Shown here in pieces: positions 8,949 to 18,148 of a stretch of DNA of 64,000 bases (positions are counted from its first letter, which is position 1; each line of letters begins with the position of its first letter). A program made the position numbers and the translations under genes. This DNA comes from Salinispora cortesiana. Lineage in GTDB: Bacteria; Actinomycetota; Actinomycetes; Mycobacteriales; Micromonosporaceae. The DNA lies in NCBI RefSeq assembly GCF_000484695.1, contig NZ_AXVR01000018.1, positions 1 to 64,000 on the forward strand, in the 5' to 3' direction. The notes under the pieces are model-generated. The model did no database searches and was not told where the DNA came from. It saw nothing but the letters and a program-made list of their open reading frames with translations.

Positions 8949-10453
8949 TCCGGCAGCTGGAGGTCGACGGGGTGCCGGCGTTGCTTGCCCCGACTACGGG
9001 GCCCGCCCACGCCGGACTGATGTTTCGGGTCGGTCAGGCCGACGAGACCCCGGCCCGGCGTGGGATCACCCACCTGCTGGAACATCTCGTGCTATACCCG
9101 CTGGGTACTGCCGACTATCACTACAACGGCACCACCGGTAACGTCGTCACCCACTTTCACCTACAGGGCTCGGTAGACGACATCACCACGTTCCTGACTG
9201 GTGTGTGCAAAAGTCTGCGCGAGTTGCCGGCCAGCCGGGTGGAGACGGAGAAGGCGATCCTGCGGACCGAGTGGAACAGCCGCGCCGGCTCCAGCCTGGA
9301 CGCGCTGCCGCTGTGGCGCTACGGTGCCCGCGGCCACGGCCTGCTCAGCTATCCCGAGTGGGGCCTGCACGCGGTCTCCCTGGAAGACCTGCAGGACTGG
9401 GCTCGGCGCTACTTCACCAAAGAGAACGCGGTGCTGTGGCTGGCGGGGGCGGAGCTACCGGCCGGGCTGCGAATCGATCTTCCATCCGGCGAGCGGAAGC
9501 CGGTCCCGGCGCCGTCGTCGGCGCTGCCTCAGACCCCGGCGTTCTTCTCCGGCTCCGGCGGCCTAACCGCGGTCAACGCCGTGACCGCCCGCAGCGTAGC
9601 CGCCAGCGTGTTCGCCGGGGCGCTGGAGCGGGAACTCTTTCAGGCGCTGCGCCAACGGGACGGACTCTCCTACACCGCTGCCACCAACTACGAACCGCGT
9701 GGCGACGGGTACGCGACCATAACCGCACTCGCCGATGCCCTACCCGAAAAGCAGGACGCGGTGCTCGGCGGATTCATTGACGTACTGGCGAAGGCCCGGG
9801 TCGGCCGGATCGACGAGGCGAACATCGCTGCGGTGATCGGCAAGGCTACCGAGGCGCTCTCCGCCGATGACATCGACAACACCCGGCTGGCTTCGGCTGC
9901 GTTCGACCTGCTCACTGGGGAGGGCGTTACCGCCAGCGACGATCTGCTACGACAGGTGAAGGAGGTTACCCCGGAAGCGGTGCACGAGGTCGCGACCCAC
10001 GTACTCGCTGACTCGTTGCTGATGACGCCGTCTGGACGGACTGCGGACTGGGCTGGATTCGTCGCCGCCCCGGCCTCCTCGGCCGCCAAGGTCACCGGCA
10101 CCGACTACCCCGGGCGGGGCGGTCTGGCGCAGCGGCTCGTCGTCGGGACCGACGGGGTGAGCGTGGTCAGCCAGGGCAGTGACGAGTTCGCCACCGTCCA
10201 CTACGACAAGTGTGCCGCGCTGCTCACCTGGCCGGACGGTGGCCGACAACTCCTTGGCGAGGACGGCATCTCGATTCGCCTCGAGCCGACGCTCTATCGG
10301 GGCTTGACCACCCACGCGGTGGATCAGGCGGTGCCCGCGCAGGTCCGGGTGGAGCTGCCGGCCCGCGACCCAGAGGAGATCCCACAGCCGCCTCCGGTTT
10401 CTCGGCGACGCGGCCTGTTCCACCGCTTTCGCACTTTCAGCACCCGGAAGTAG
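8945..10453 (+). CDS. M16-family (pitrilysin-type) zinc metallopeptidase
   Basis: 502 residues, ATG 8945 overlapping the preceding stop. The inverted zinc motif HLLEH is at residues 43-47, and the downstream ETEKAILRTE block around residues 115-125 supplies the third ligand Glu, so the active site looks intact. A second M16 lobe is present (AGALERELFQALRQRDGLSY, DGYATITALAD). The C-terminal ~100 residues are not M16-like and end in a basic tail. Such single-chain proteins dimerise to form a closed chamber for peptides. With a radical SAM gene nearby, peptide maturation as in PQQ pathways is conceivable but unproven. Confidence 0.8.
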   Translation: MIRQLEVDGVPALLAPTTGPAHAGLMFRVGQADETPARRGITHLLEHLVLYPLGTADYHYNGTTGNVVTHFHLQGSVDDITTFLTGVCKSLRELPASRVETEKAILRTEWNSRAGSSLDALPLWRYGARGHGLLSYPEWGLHAVSLEDLQDWARRYFTKENAVLWLAGAELPAGLRIDLPSGERKPVPAPSSALPQTPAFFSGSGGLTAVNAVTARSVAASVFAGALERELFQALRQRDGLSYTAATNYEPRGDGYATITALADALPEKQDAVLGGFIDVLAKARVGRIDEANIAAVIGKATEALSADDIDNTRLASAAFDLLTGEGVTASDDLLRQVKEVTPEAVHEVATHVLADSLLMTPSGRTADWAGFVAAPASSAAKVTGTDYPGRGGLAQRLVVGTDGVSVVSQGSDEFATVHYDKCAALLTWPDGGRQLLGEDGISIRLEPTLYRGLTTHAVDQAVPAQVRVELPARDPEEIPQPPPVSRRRGLFHRFRTFSTRK

Positions 10454-10504
10454 GTTCGGGTCGTCACACGCAGCTGCTTTGCGGTAGGAGTCACCGGTCT
10501 TTCC

Positions 10505-10630
10505 GTGACGGTGTTCATTGGCGCGATGACCGGCCAGGTGGAGCTCAGGGCGTTGACCATCATCGGCGGCTTGGTGGGCCCCGCGCTGCTCGTCGGTTCG
10601 GTTGTCAGAGCCTGGAAGGAGCCGGCCTGA
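10505..10630 (+). CDS. Possible 41-residue membrane peptide or gene remnant
   Basis: Downstream of the M16 stop the same frame stays open to a TGA at 10628. From GTG 10505 it encodes a short protein with two hydrophobic stretches (VTVFIGAMTG and TIIGGLVGPALLVGSVV) and a basic end. A GGAG lies 14 bases upstream, rather far. It could be a small membrane protein, a readthrough extension of the peptidase past its TAG, or the tail of a lost membrane gene. Codon use is coding-like. Confidence 0.3.
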   Translation: MTVFIGAMTGQVELRALTIIGGLVGPALLVGSVVRAWKEPA

Positions 10631-10631
10631 G

Positions 10632-13600
10632 TCACCCCACGTCCGCCGGGGGCCGAGTGGCACCGGCCCCCCGCGGAGTGCGAGCTTCGTCCGCGCGGGA
10701 GGGGTCGTACGCCTGCTCCGGGCGCAGCCCCGTGCCCCGGTCGAACTCCGCGGCGAACGCCGGGGCACCCAGCGCGGCGCGGGCGGCAGCGGTGATTCGG
10801 TCCACGTCTCCCCGCTCCCCGGCCGGCAGTGGCGCGCCCACCGAGCCGCGCGCCGTCGCGGCGGCGCCGAGGAGCCGGGCGGCCTCCGTGGGGCGGCCGT
10901 CGATGGTCGCCGCGCCGGCCAGTCCCTCCAACGCCAGCGCCTGCGCCCGCGGGTCACCGACGGCGCTCGCCAGGGCGAACGACTCGGCGTGCAGGCTATT
11001 CGCGGCGGGGGCGGCCCCCCGCAGCTCGGCGATAAAGCCCAACTCCGCCAGGAGCAGGGCCCGCACCACGTCGGCATCCAGGCCCGGCTGCCGGGTCCAG
11101 TCCAGGAGGCCTCGCAACAGCCGCTCTGCATCGGCGAGGCGACCCTCGCGGCGGGCACCGAGCGCCAGCCCGATCTGCGCGTACAGTTCCGCCGGTTTAC
11201 AGCTCTGCTCAGCGGCCAGCCGCAGCGCGCGCTCGTGGAATTCCCGCGCCCGGTGGTAGTCGCCGGCGAGGAGCGCGATGCGGCCCAGGCCGGAGAGGCG
11301 ATCCGCGGCCTCCAGCCACAACCCCAGCCCCTCGGCCAGCTCCAGGCCTTCCCGGTGCAGCCGGGCCGCTTCCGGATAGTCCCCGGTGGCCTCGGCCCGG
11401 TTGGTGAGCGGGAAGGACGCCTGCAACTGGCCCCACCGGTCGCCCAGTTCGCGGAAGAGGGTGACGGCACGTTCGCCGTCCCGGCGTACCGCCGCCAGGT
11501 CGCCGCGGGCCAGTGCCTGACTCGCCCGCAGGCTCAGCGCGGCGGCGACCCCCCATCGGTCGCCGAGTCGCTCGAACTCCGGCAACACCTCGTTGACCAG
11601 GGTCGTGCTGCCGGCCACATCGCCGGTGTTGAGCAGGGCCAGCCCGAGGAAGGCCACGGCCCGTGCCCGGGCCGCCAACTCCTCGCCGGCCGGCCAGCCG
11701 GCCAGTGCGGGGGCGACCAGCGGTGCGTGCTCGCCGCCGCGCTCCAACAACGCCAGCCCAGCGCGCCAGCAGGCGGCGGCGGCCCGTGGCGTCTCCGGCG
11801 CGTCTCCGGCGACGACGAGCGCAGCCTCGATTGATTGGCGCGTCTCCCGCAGCCGGCCCCGCAGGTAGCCGTACCAGGCCAGCGCGGTGCTCAGATCGAG
11901 TGCTCCCGCCGCGTCGCCGTCGGCGACCGCGTCGTCCAGCGCCTGCCGAAGGTTGGCGCTCTCCTGGTCGAGCCGGGCCAGCCACTGTTGCTGCTTCGGG
12001 CCGCGCAGTTCCTCGTCGGCCCGTCGGGCCAGCGCGGTGTAGTACTGCCGGTGACGGCGGCGGACCGTCGCCACCTCGTCTGCCTCCCGCAGCCGCTCGG
12101 CGCAGTAGGCTGCCACGGACTCCAGTAGCCGGTGCCGCGGCCCGACCGGCGTCTCGGCCATGACCACCAGCGAGCGGTCGACCAGGCGGGCCAGCAGGTC
12201 GAGAACCTGGTCGGCTGGGAGATCGTCGTCGGCGCACACCGCCTCGGCGGCCTCCAGCGTGCAGCCGTCCGCGGGCACCGCGAGCCGCCGCAGGACGAGC
12301 TGCTCGGGCTCGCCGAGCAGTTCCCAGCTCCAGTCGATCATCGCGCGGAGAGTCTGCTGGCGGGGTGGCGCGCCCCGGTGTCCGCGGGTCAGTACCCGGA
12401 ATCGGTCGTCGATCCGGGTCAGTAGACCGCGGACTCCCAGTGCGCGGACCCGGGTGGCGGCCAGCTCCAGCGCCAGCGGGATGCCGTCGAGCCGGTGGCA
12501 CAGCTCGGCGACGTCCCGGGCGTTCGCCTCGTCGAGCGCGAACTCGGGCGCGGCGGCAGTCGCCCGGGCGACGAAGAGCCGGACCGCGCTCACCCGGGTG
12601 AGCTGCACCGGGTCGCCGATCGCGGGATCTGGCAGGGCCAGTGGAGGCACCGCGCACACCTGTTCGCCGGCGACGCCCAGCGGCTCCTGGCTGCTGGCCA
12701 GCAGGCGGACGCCCGGCGCATGTCGCAGTACCCGGTCGGCCAGCTCGGCGACGGGCTCGACGACGTGGTCGCAGTTGTCCAGAAGTAGCAGGAGCTGGCG
12801 ACCGCGCAGCGCCGCCAGTAGACGTTCGGCCGGCGTGGCGGGCGGGCGCTCCGCATTCTCACGGACGCCGAGCACCGCGAGGATTGCCCCGGCCAGGACC
12901 GCCGGGTCGGCTTCCAGGGCCGCGAGCTCGACCAGCCACACCCCGTCCGGGTACGCCTCGGCTACCTGGTGGGCCGCCTCGACCGCCAGGCGGGTCTTAC
13001 CCACCCCACCGGAGCCCACCAGGGTTACCAGCCGGCCGGCGTCGAGTAGGCGGTGGAGGTCGCGTACCGCCTCCTCGCGGCCGATCAGCTCGGTCAGCGC
13101 TACGGGAAGGCTTCCGCGTACCCGTGCTGGGGGCACCACCCCCGACGGTGCTGGCGCGATGGCAACCGGGCCGCCCGGCGGTGGCGGGGCGAGTAGCGCC
13201 GGATCCTGCGACAGGATCGCCCGGTGGAGGGCGACCAGCTCGGGACCGGGGTTCACGCCCAGCTCGTCGGCGAGCTGCCGGCGGAATCGGTCGTAGCAGT
13301 CCAGCGCCTCACCCTGTCGGCCCGCGCGGTACAGCACCCGCAGATGCAGGGCATGCAGGCGCTCCCGGTACGGGTGGCGGGTCAGCAGGTCGGCGAGCTC
13401 CCCACTGGGGAGGTGGTGCTGGCCGAGGGCGAGCCGGGCCTCGGCCCGATCCTCGATGGCGGTCAACCGTTGCTCCGCCAGCCGTGTGGCTAGTGCCGTG
13501 GCGAACGGGGCCTCGGGGAAGTCGGCCAGCACCGGGCCGCGCCACAGCCCGAGCGCCTCGTCGAGGAGCGCGGCCCGGGTGCGCGCGGCGGCGGTGTTGG

Positions 13601-13940
13601 CGGCCCGCTCCAGCAGGGCCGTGAACCGTTCGGCGTCGGTTGGCTCCGGGCCGGTGCGGAGTAGGTATCCCGGTGGGTGGGAGACCACACGGTCGCGGGC
13701 GCCGGGTGTCGCGGCGTTCAGCGCACGCCGCAGTCGCCAGACCTTCGTCTGCAGCGCTCCGGTCGGGTTGGCTGGTGGAAGGTCCGCCCACATGTGCTCG
13801 AGGAGCCGGCCGATCGACACCGGCTGCCCCTCACTGGCCAGCAGGGCGGCGAGCAGGAGACGGACCTTCAGATCGGGCACGGTGACCGGTGTGCCGTCCG
13901 CCGTCCAGACGCCCAGCGGACCGAGGAGCCCGAAACGCAT
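10632..13940 (-). CDS. BTAD/NB-ARC/TPR large transcriptional regulator (AfsR/SARP-like)
   Basis: 1102 residues. The start is taken at ATG 13940, where the OmpR-type winged helix begins (MRFGLLGPLGVW); the frame is open to 14093 but that stretch is not family-like. Order: winged-helix DNA-binding domain (~1-95), bacterial transcriptional activation domain (~100-250, RLHALHLRVLYRAGRQGEAL), Pro-rich linker, NB-ARC ATPase with P-loop GSGGVGKT and LLLLLDNCDHV Walker B (~280-640), then a long TPR-like region. Members switch on antibiotic or stress gene clusters in an ATP-dependent way. The divergent partner is the DUF899 gene. The C-terminal 30 residues are low-complexity. Confidence 0.85.
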   Translation of the reverse strand: MRFGLLGPLGVWTADGTPVTVPDLKVRLLLAALLASEGQPVSIGRLLEHMWADLPPANPTGALQTKVWRLRRALNAATPGARDRVVSHPPGYLLRTGPEPTDAERFTALLERAANTAAARTRAALLDEALGLWRGPVLADFPEAPFATALATRLAEQRLTAIEDRAEARLALGQHHLPSGELADLLTRHPYRERLHALHLRVLYRAGRQGEALDCYDRFRRQLADELGVNPGPELVALHRAILSQDPALLAPPPPGGPVAIAPAPSGVVPPARVRGSLPVALTELIGREEAVRDLHRLLDAGRLVTLVGSGGVGKTRLAVEAAHQVAEAYPDGVWLVELAALEADPAVLAGAILAVLGVRENAERPPATPAERLLAALRGRQLLLLLDNCDHVVEPVAELADRVLRHAPGVRLLASSQEPLGVAGEQVCAVPPLALPDPAIGDPVQLTRVSAVRLFVARATAAAPEFALDEANARDVAELCHRLDGIPLALELAATRVRALGVRGLLTRIDDRFRVLTRGHRGAPPRQQTLRAMIDWSWELLGEPEQLVLRRLAVPADGCTLEAAEAVCADDDLPADQVLDLLARLVDRSLVVMAETPVGPRHRLLESVAAYCAERLREADEVATVRRRHRQYYTALARRADEELRGPKQQQWLARLDQESANLRQALDDAVADGDAAGALDLSTALAWYGYLRGRLRETRQSIEAALVVAGDAPETPRAAAACWRAGLALLERGGEHAPLVAPALAGWPAGEELAARARAVAFLGLALLNTGDVAGSTTLVNEVLPEFERLGDRWGVAAALSLRASQALARGDLAAVRRDGERAVTLFRELGDRWGQLQASFPLTNRAEATGDYPEAARLHREGLELAEGLGLWLEAADRLSGLGRIALLAGDYHRAREFHERALRLAAEQSCKPAELYAQIGLALGARREGRLADAERLLRGLLDWTRQPGLDADVVRALLLAELGFIAELRGAAPAANSLHAESFALASAVGDPRAQALALEGLAGAATIDGRPTEAARLLGAAATARGSVGAPLPAGERGDVDRITAAARAALGAPAFAAEFDRGTGLRPEQAYDPSRADEARTPRGAGATRPPADVG

Positions 13941-14080
13941 GGGGTGACCGTAGCCCAGCGGCCCGACAACGTGCCGTGACCTCGCCGGCAGTGGACTGGG
14001 AGTGTACCGAGAGTGACGCCGGACAGGGTGGATCAGGAAGCCGGGATCAACCGGCCGCACCCGACGAACGGAGAGACATC

Positions 14081-14749
14081 GTGAACCTGCCACCGGTTGT
14101 GTCCGCCCAGGATTGGCAGGTCGCGCGCGAGCGGCTGCTGGTCCGGGAGAAGGAGGCGACCCGAGCCCGGGACGCGCTCGCCGCGGAGCGCCGCCGGCTG
14201 CCGATGACCCGCATCGAACAGGAGTACGTCTTCGACGGGCCCGCCGGCCGGGTCGGCCTGGCCGACGTGTTCGAGGGGCGGCGGCAGCTCGTCGTCTATC
14301 ACTTCATGTTCACGCCCGGCTCGTCGCACGTGTGCGAGGGCTGCTCAATGTTCGTTGACAATCTCGGGCATCCGGCCCACCTCAACGCGCGGGACACCAC
14401 ACTCGCGTTGATCTCGCGGGCACCCCGGGCCGAGATCACGCCGTTCCAGGAACGGATGGGCTGGACGCTGCCCTGGTACTCGTCCTACGGCACCGACTTC
14501 AACCCCGAATTCGGGCTGACGTCGGAGGCGGGGGAGTCCTTCGGCCTGAGCGTCTTTCTGCGTGACGGCGACGATGTGTACCGCACGTACTTCACCACCG
14601 GGCGCGGGGTGGAGGCCCTCGGCAGCAACTGGACGCTGCTCGACCTGACCCCGCTGGGCCGTCAGGAGACCTGGGAGGACACTCCGGACGGGCGACCGCA
14701 GGGCACGCCGTACAGCTGGTGGCGGCTGCACGACGACTACGACGGATAG
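14081..14749 (+). CDS. DUF899 thioredoxin-like family protein
   Basis: 222 residues from GTG 14081, which has GGAGAG seven bases upstream; the open frame upstream lacks family similarity. The protein matches the DUF899 family: WQVARERLLVREKEATRARD at the start, the EYVFDGPAGRVGLADVFEGR block, FMFTPG..HVCEGCSMFVDN carrying the thioredoxin-like Cys positions, and the C-terminal WEDTPDGRPQ..PYSWWRLHDDY signature. The function is unknown; a thiol or redox role is suggested by the fold. It is transcribed away from the BTAD regulator, which may control it, and lies 37 bases before the MFS gene. Confidence 0.8.
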   Translation: MNLPPVVSAQDWQVARERLLVREKEATRARDALAAERRRLPMTRIEQEYVFDGPAGRVGLADVFEGRRQLVVYHFMFTPGSSHVCEGCSMFVDNLGHPAHLNARDTTLALISRAPRAEITPFQERMGWTLPWYSSYGTDFNPEFGLTSEAGESFGLSVFLRDGDDVYRTYFTTGRGVEALGSNWTLLDLTPLGRQETWEDTPDGRPQGTPYSWWRLHDDYDG

Positions 14750-14786
14750 ATCCGGGGCCGGTGCGCGTACCCGACGGGGAACCTTG

Positions 14787-16499
14787 ATGAACATCAACGA
14801 GATTCGGGCTGGCCGGCGGGAGTGGGTTGGGCTGGCGGTGCTCGCCCTGCCCACGCTGCTGCTGGCACTCGACCTCAACGTGCTCTACCTGGCGTTACCG
14901 CAGTTGAGCGCCGATCTGGCGCCGGACGCTGCCCAACTGCTGTGGATTATGGACAGCTACGGGTTCATGATCGCCGGATTCCTGGTCACGATGGGAACCC
15001 TCGGTGATCGGATCGGCCGACGGCGCCTACTGATGATCGGTGCTGCTGCCTTCGGCGTGGCCTCCGTCGTCGCCGCCTACTCGAACAGCGCCGAGATGCT
15101 GATCGGTACGCGAGCGCTGCTGGGCGTCGCCGGCGCGACGCTGATGCCGTCAACCCTGTCGCTGATCAGCAACATGTTCCGCGATCCGCAGCAGCGCACC
15201 GTGGCCATCGGGATCTGGATGAGCTGCTTCATGATCGGCTCGATCCTCGGCCCGCTGATCGGCGGGGCCGTGCTCGAGTCCTTCTGGTGGGGCTCGGTGT
15301 TCCTGCTCGCCGTACCGGTGATGGCCGTACTGCTGATCGCCGCGCCGGTCCTGCTACCGGAGTACCGCAACCCCGACGCCGGCCGACTGGACCTGGTGAG
15401 CGTCGTGCTCTCCCTGGTCACCGTCCTGCCGGTCGTCTGGGGCCTCAAAGAGCTGGCCAAGGACGGCCTCGGCGCTGCGCCGCTGTTGGCCATGGTGGTC
15501 GGCCTCGCGGTTGGGGCCGTCTTCGTCCGCCGGCAGCGCCGGCTCGCCCACCCGCTGCTGGAGGTCCGCCTCTTCGCCAACCGCACCTTCAGTGCCGCTC
15601 TGCTCATAATGCTGCTCGGCGGGACCACCATCGGCGGCATCGCGCTGCTCTTCGCGCAGTACGCCCAGCTCGTCGCGGGCCTCTCCCCGCTGCGAGCCGG
15701 CCTGTGGATGTTGCCGTACGCGATCGCCATGCTGGCCGGGTCAATGCTGGCGCCGCTGCTCGCACGGCGCGTCACAGCGGGCTACGTGGTGGCCGGCGGC
15801 ATGGCGGTCGCGGCGGTCGGCTACTCGCTGATCGGCCTGGTGGGCAGTGCCGGCGGGCTCGGCCTGGCAGTGCTCGGTCTGGTGCTGGTCTACCTTGGGT
15901 TCGGCCCTGGGGCCGTGTTGGGTACCGACCTGATCATCGGTGCTGCCCCACCACAGCGGGCCGGGTCCGCATCGTCGATCTCCGAGACCAGCACCGAACT
16001 CGGTGTCGCGCTCGGTGTGGCGCTGCTGGGCAGCGTCGGCACCGCGGTCTACCGCAGTGCGGTAGCCACCGCCGTCCCGGTGGGCCTGCCGGGAGGTGCC
16101 GGCGAGGCGGCTGCGGAATCCCTCGCCGGCGCCACCGTCGTCGCCGACCAACTGCCCGAGCCGGCCGGTGCGGCGCTGCTGGAGGCGGCGCGGGCCGCGT
16201 TCACCAGTGGCTTCAACACCGCCGGCGGGCTGAGCGCCGGGCTGGCGGTGCTCCTCGCCGTGCTGTCGGCGTCGCTGCTGCGCCGGGTTCACCCGACGCC
16301 GGAGCGGTCGGCTTCCTCCGGCTCAGCCCCACCGAAGTTCGATCAGGAGGCAGCTGCGCCTACTGGCCGACCCAGCTCCGGGTCTCCCCCAGGACGGCCG
16401 AACCATCGAGGTCCGACAGCGACTGGCCCACAAAGTCACGCGCCTCGTTCGAGGTCTGCGTCCGGAAGGGCATCTCCGGAGCGGTCAGAACCTGCATGA
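14787..16499 (+). CDS. MFS drug exporter (DHA2/EmrB-QacA type, 14 helices)
   Basis: 570 residues; ATG 14787 or TTG 14784, with GGGGAA upstream. Fourteen hydrophobic helices and the DHA2 signatures are visible: the LDLNVLYLALPQLSADL helix 1 motif, GTLGDRIGRRRLLMIG loop 2-3 motif A, and GSILGPLIGGAV motif C. It should export drugs or metabolites by proton antiport in the plasma membrane. The transporter core ends near LLRRVHPTPE; the last ~70 residues are low-complexity and are read from the antisense of the converging SDR gene (140-base overlap). The native stop may have been lost by a frameshift. Confidence 0.85.
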   Translation: MNINEIRAGRREWVGLAVLALPTLLLALDLNVLYLALPQLSADLAPDAAQLLWIMDSYGFMIAGFLVTMGTLGDRIGRRRLLMIGAAAFGVASVVAAYSNSAEMLIGTRALLGVAGATLMPSTLSLISNMFRDPQQRTVAIGIWMSCFMIGSILGPLIGGAVLESFWWGSVFLLAVPVMAVLLIAAPVLLPEYRNPDAGRLDLVSVVLSLVTVLPVVWGLKELAKDGLGAAPLLAMVVGLAVGAVFVRRQRRLAHPLLEVRLFANRTFSAALLIMLLGGTTIGGIALLFAQYAQLVAGLSPLRAGLWMLPYAIAMLAGSMLAPLLARRVTAGYVVAGGMAVAAVGYSLIGLVGSAGGLGLAVLGLVLVYLGFGPGAVLGTDLIIGAAPPQRAGSASSISETSTELGVALGVALLGSVGTAVYRSAVATAVPVGLPGGAGEAAAESLAGATVVADQLPEPAGAALLEAARAAFTSGFNTAGGLSAGLAVLLAVLSASLLRRVHPTPERSASSGSAPPKFDQEAAAPTGRPSSGSPPGRPNHRGPTATGPQSHAPRSRSASGRASPERSEPA

Positions 16500-17220
16500 C
16501 CACAGCTGCGACCTCGTCGGAGGTCTGGGGCTTGCCGGTGTCCGCCTCGTACCTGGCCATGGTCCGCTGCGCGTACGCGGTCAGCGCTGGGGCGTACGGC
16601 CCGGCCTGCGCCACCATGGCAGCGACGTCAACGTGGGCATTGGCCACGAATTCGCTGGTCACTGCGGCCGGCTCGATGACGCCGACCTGCACGCCGACCG
16701 TGCGGGCAACGGGCGCCAGCGACTGCATGAAGCCCTCGACGGCGAATTTCGCGGCGCAGTACGCCTCGTTGAAGGGCTGCCCGATACTGCCGCCGACGCT
16801 GCTGATGGTCAGTAGGCGGCCGCTGCTGGCCCGCAGGTGCGGCATCGCCGCATGGGATACCTGGACCACGCCGAAGAAGTTCACCTCGACGCTGGCGCGG
16901 ATGTCGGCGAGGCTGTCGTTTTCCAGCGTCCCGAGGTGCGCGGCGCCGGCGTTGTTGACCACCGCATCGAGTCGGCCATGCTCGGCTGCCACCGAGTCGA
17001 TGCACTCCCGGACCGACTGGTCGTCGGTGACGTCGAGGACGCGGATGTCCAGCGACACCCCGGCGGTCTCCGCCGCGGTGTTCAACGCCACCGCCCGCGT
17101 GGTGTCCCGCATCGTGGCCACGGTGGTCCAGCCCGCTCGGGCACAGGCGACGGCGGTGGCCAACCCGATGCCGGAGGACGTTCCGGTGATCAGAACGCAG
17201 CGGTTCGTACCCGTACTCAA
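16360..17220 (-). CDS. Short-chain dehydrogenase/reductase (SDR)
   Basis: 286 residues. TTG 17220-17218 is preferred because GGGAG is seven bases upstream and the product begins MSTGTNRCVLITG directly at the Rossmann fold. It has the cofactor motif TGTSSGIG, the NNAG motif in LDAVVNNAGAAH, the catalytic Ser in ISSVGG, and the Tyr-x3-Lys in YCAAKFAVEG: a classical SDR. NADP(H) is likely (TMRD after beta 2). The substrate is unknown. Its 3' end overlaps the exporter gene tail by 140 bases on the opposite strand. Confidence 0.85.
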   Translation of the reverse strand: MSTGTNRCVLITGTSSGIGLATAVACARAGWTTVATMRDTTRAVALNTAAETAGVSLDIRVLDVTDDQSVRECIDSVAAEHGRLDAVVNNAGAAHLGTLENDSLADIRASVEVNFFGVVQVSHAAMPHLRASSGRLLTISSVGGSIGQPFNEAYCAAKFAVEGFMQSLAPVARTVGVQVGVIEPAAVTSEFVANAHVDVAAMVAQAGPYAPALTAYAQRTMARYEADTGKPQTSDEVAAVVMQVLTAPEMPFRTQTSNEARDFVGQSLSDLDGSAVLGETRSWVGQ

Positions 17221-17651
17221 TGTCGTACTCCCAGTCGGAGCGGGGCTTCCGGTCGCCCGAAGAGCGCGGTGCGTTGCCGTGGGCGTTTGTTCAGGAAGAC
17301 AGTACGCGGTGGGCCTGGCCGAGGTCGCCGGGTTGCGGGATCCGACGACCGCCTGGGCGCAGAGACACGGGCGAATCGTTCCGGCAGCTGCCGGGCGCTT
17401 CCGGGCGGTGAAAACATCAATGGCTGCGTTCTGCTGAGCCGGTCCCGGCTCGACCTGATCGGCCGGGTGCTGGCCAGCGTCGTACCGGCGCGGCGGGCGA
17501 CGCGGATCTCCCCGGCGCAGAGCTGGACGCACTAGGTTCTGTCTCGCGGATCTTGATGGTGCGTCTGCAGTCCCTGTTACCGTCAGGCCGTCGCCTTCGT
17601 GCTGGTCCTGTGGTTTCGCCTTGGGTGAGACCTCAGCGAGAGGAGTTTCGC
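17221..17651. other. 431-base gap with possible gene and IS debris
   Basis: No intact gene. On the plus strand around 17437-17535 a frame ends in VLASVVPARRATRISPAQSW before a TAG, which resembles the C-terminal tail of FtsX-type ABC permeases and may be a remnant. Directly after it, from 17536, GGTTCTGTCTCGCGGATC looks like an IS terminus, but no partner end was found. The promoters of the SDR and cupin genes should also lie here. Confidence 0.3.
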
Positions 17652-18092
17652 GTGCCGGATGTGCAGCGGTCGGAGGTGGTTGCGTTGCTCGACCTCATGC
17701 CCCACCCGGAGGGCGGCTGGTTCCGAGAGACGTGGCGCTCGACGCAGACGCTGCGTCCCACCGGGTACGATGGCAGCCGTAGCGCGGCCACGGCCATCTA
17801 CTTTCTGCTGCACCCGGGTGAACGCTCCCGTTGGCATGTGGTGCGCTCCGACGAGCTGTGGTTGTGGCACTCTGGCGGTCCGCTGACGCTGCGGTTCGGC
17901 GGTTCCGGTCAGCAGCCGGCGGACGAGTCCAGCGAGGTTACGCTCGGCGCGGACCTCTCCGCCGGTCAGCGTCCGCAGGTGCTGATTCCGGGCGGGACAT
18001 GGCAGGCAGCAATCCCAGCGGGCGACCAACCAGTCCTGGTCAGCTGTGTGGTGGCACCCGGGTTCGACTTCGCCGACTTCCAGCTGGAATAG
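17652..18092 (+). CDS. Cupin_5 (DUF985) domain protein
   Basis: 146 residues from GTG 17652, with GAGAGGAG about seven bases upstream. The protein shows the DUF985/cupin_5 signature: LMPHPEGGWFRETWRS at the start, TAIYFLLHPGERSRWHVVRSDELW with the cupin metal-type histidine, and VLIPGGTWQAA near the end. It is a single beta-barrel; some relatives bind sugars or act on small carboxylates, but the role here is unknown. It lies 56 bases upstream of an AraC-type gene on the same strand, so the two may share a transcript. Confidence 0.8.
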   Translation: MPDVQRSEVVALLDLMPHPEGGWFRETWRSTQTLRPTGYDGSRSAATAIYFLLHPGERSRWHVVRSDELWLWHSGGPLTLRFGGSGQQPADESSEVTLGADLSAGQRPQVLIPGGTWQAAIPAGDQPVLVSCVVAPGFDFADFQLE

Positions 18093-18148
18093 GTTGTCGC
18101 TGAAGGAACGGAGGCCGCCGCGTCGGGTCATTCCTGCGGAGGAGGATC

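Noticed and set aside
9947..11470. 507-residue minus-strand frame across the M16 end and the BTAD gene
   Set aside because: It is an out-of-frame shadow of the BTAD/NB-ARC gene extending into the peptidase antisense.
15287..17437. 716-residue plus-strand frame
   Set aside because: It runs through the exporter in the wrong frame and then antisense to the SDR gene; both real genes are clear.
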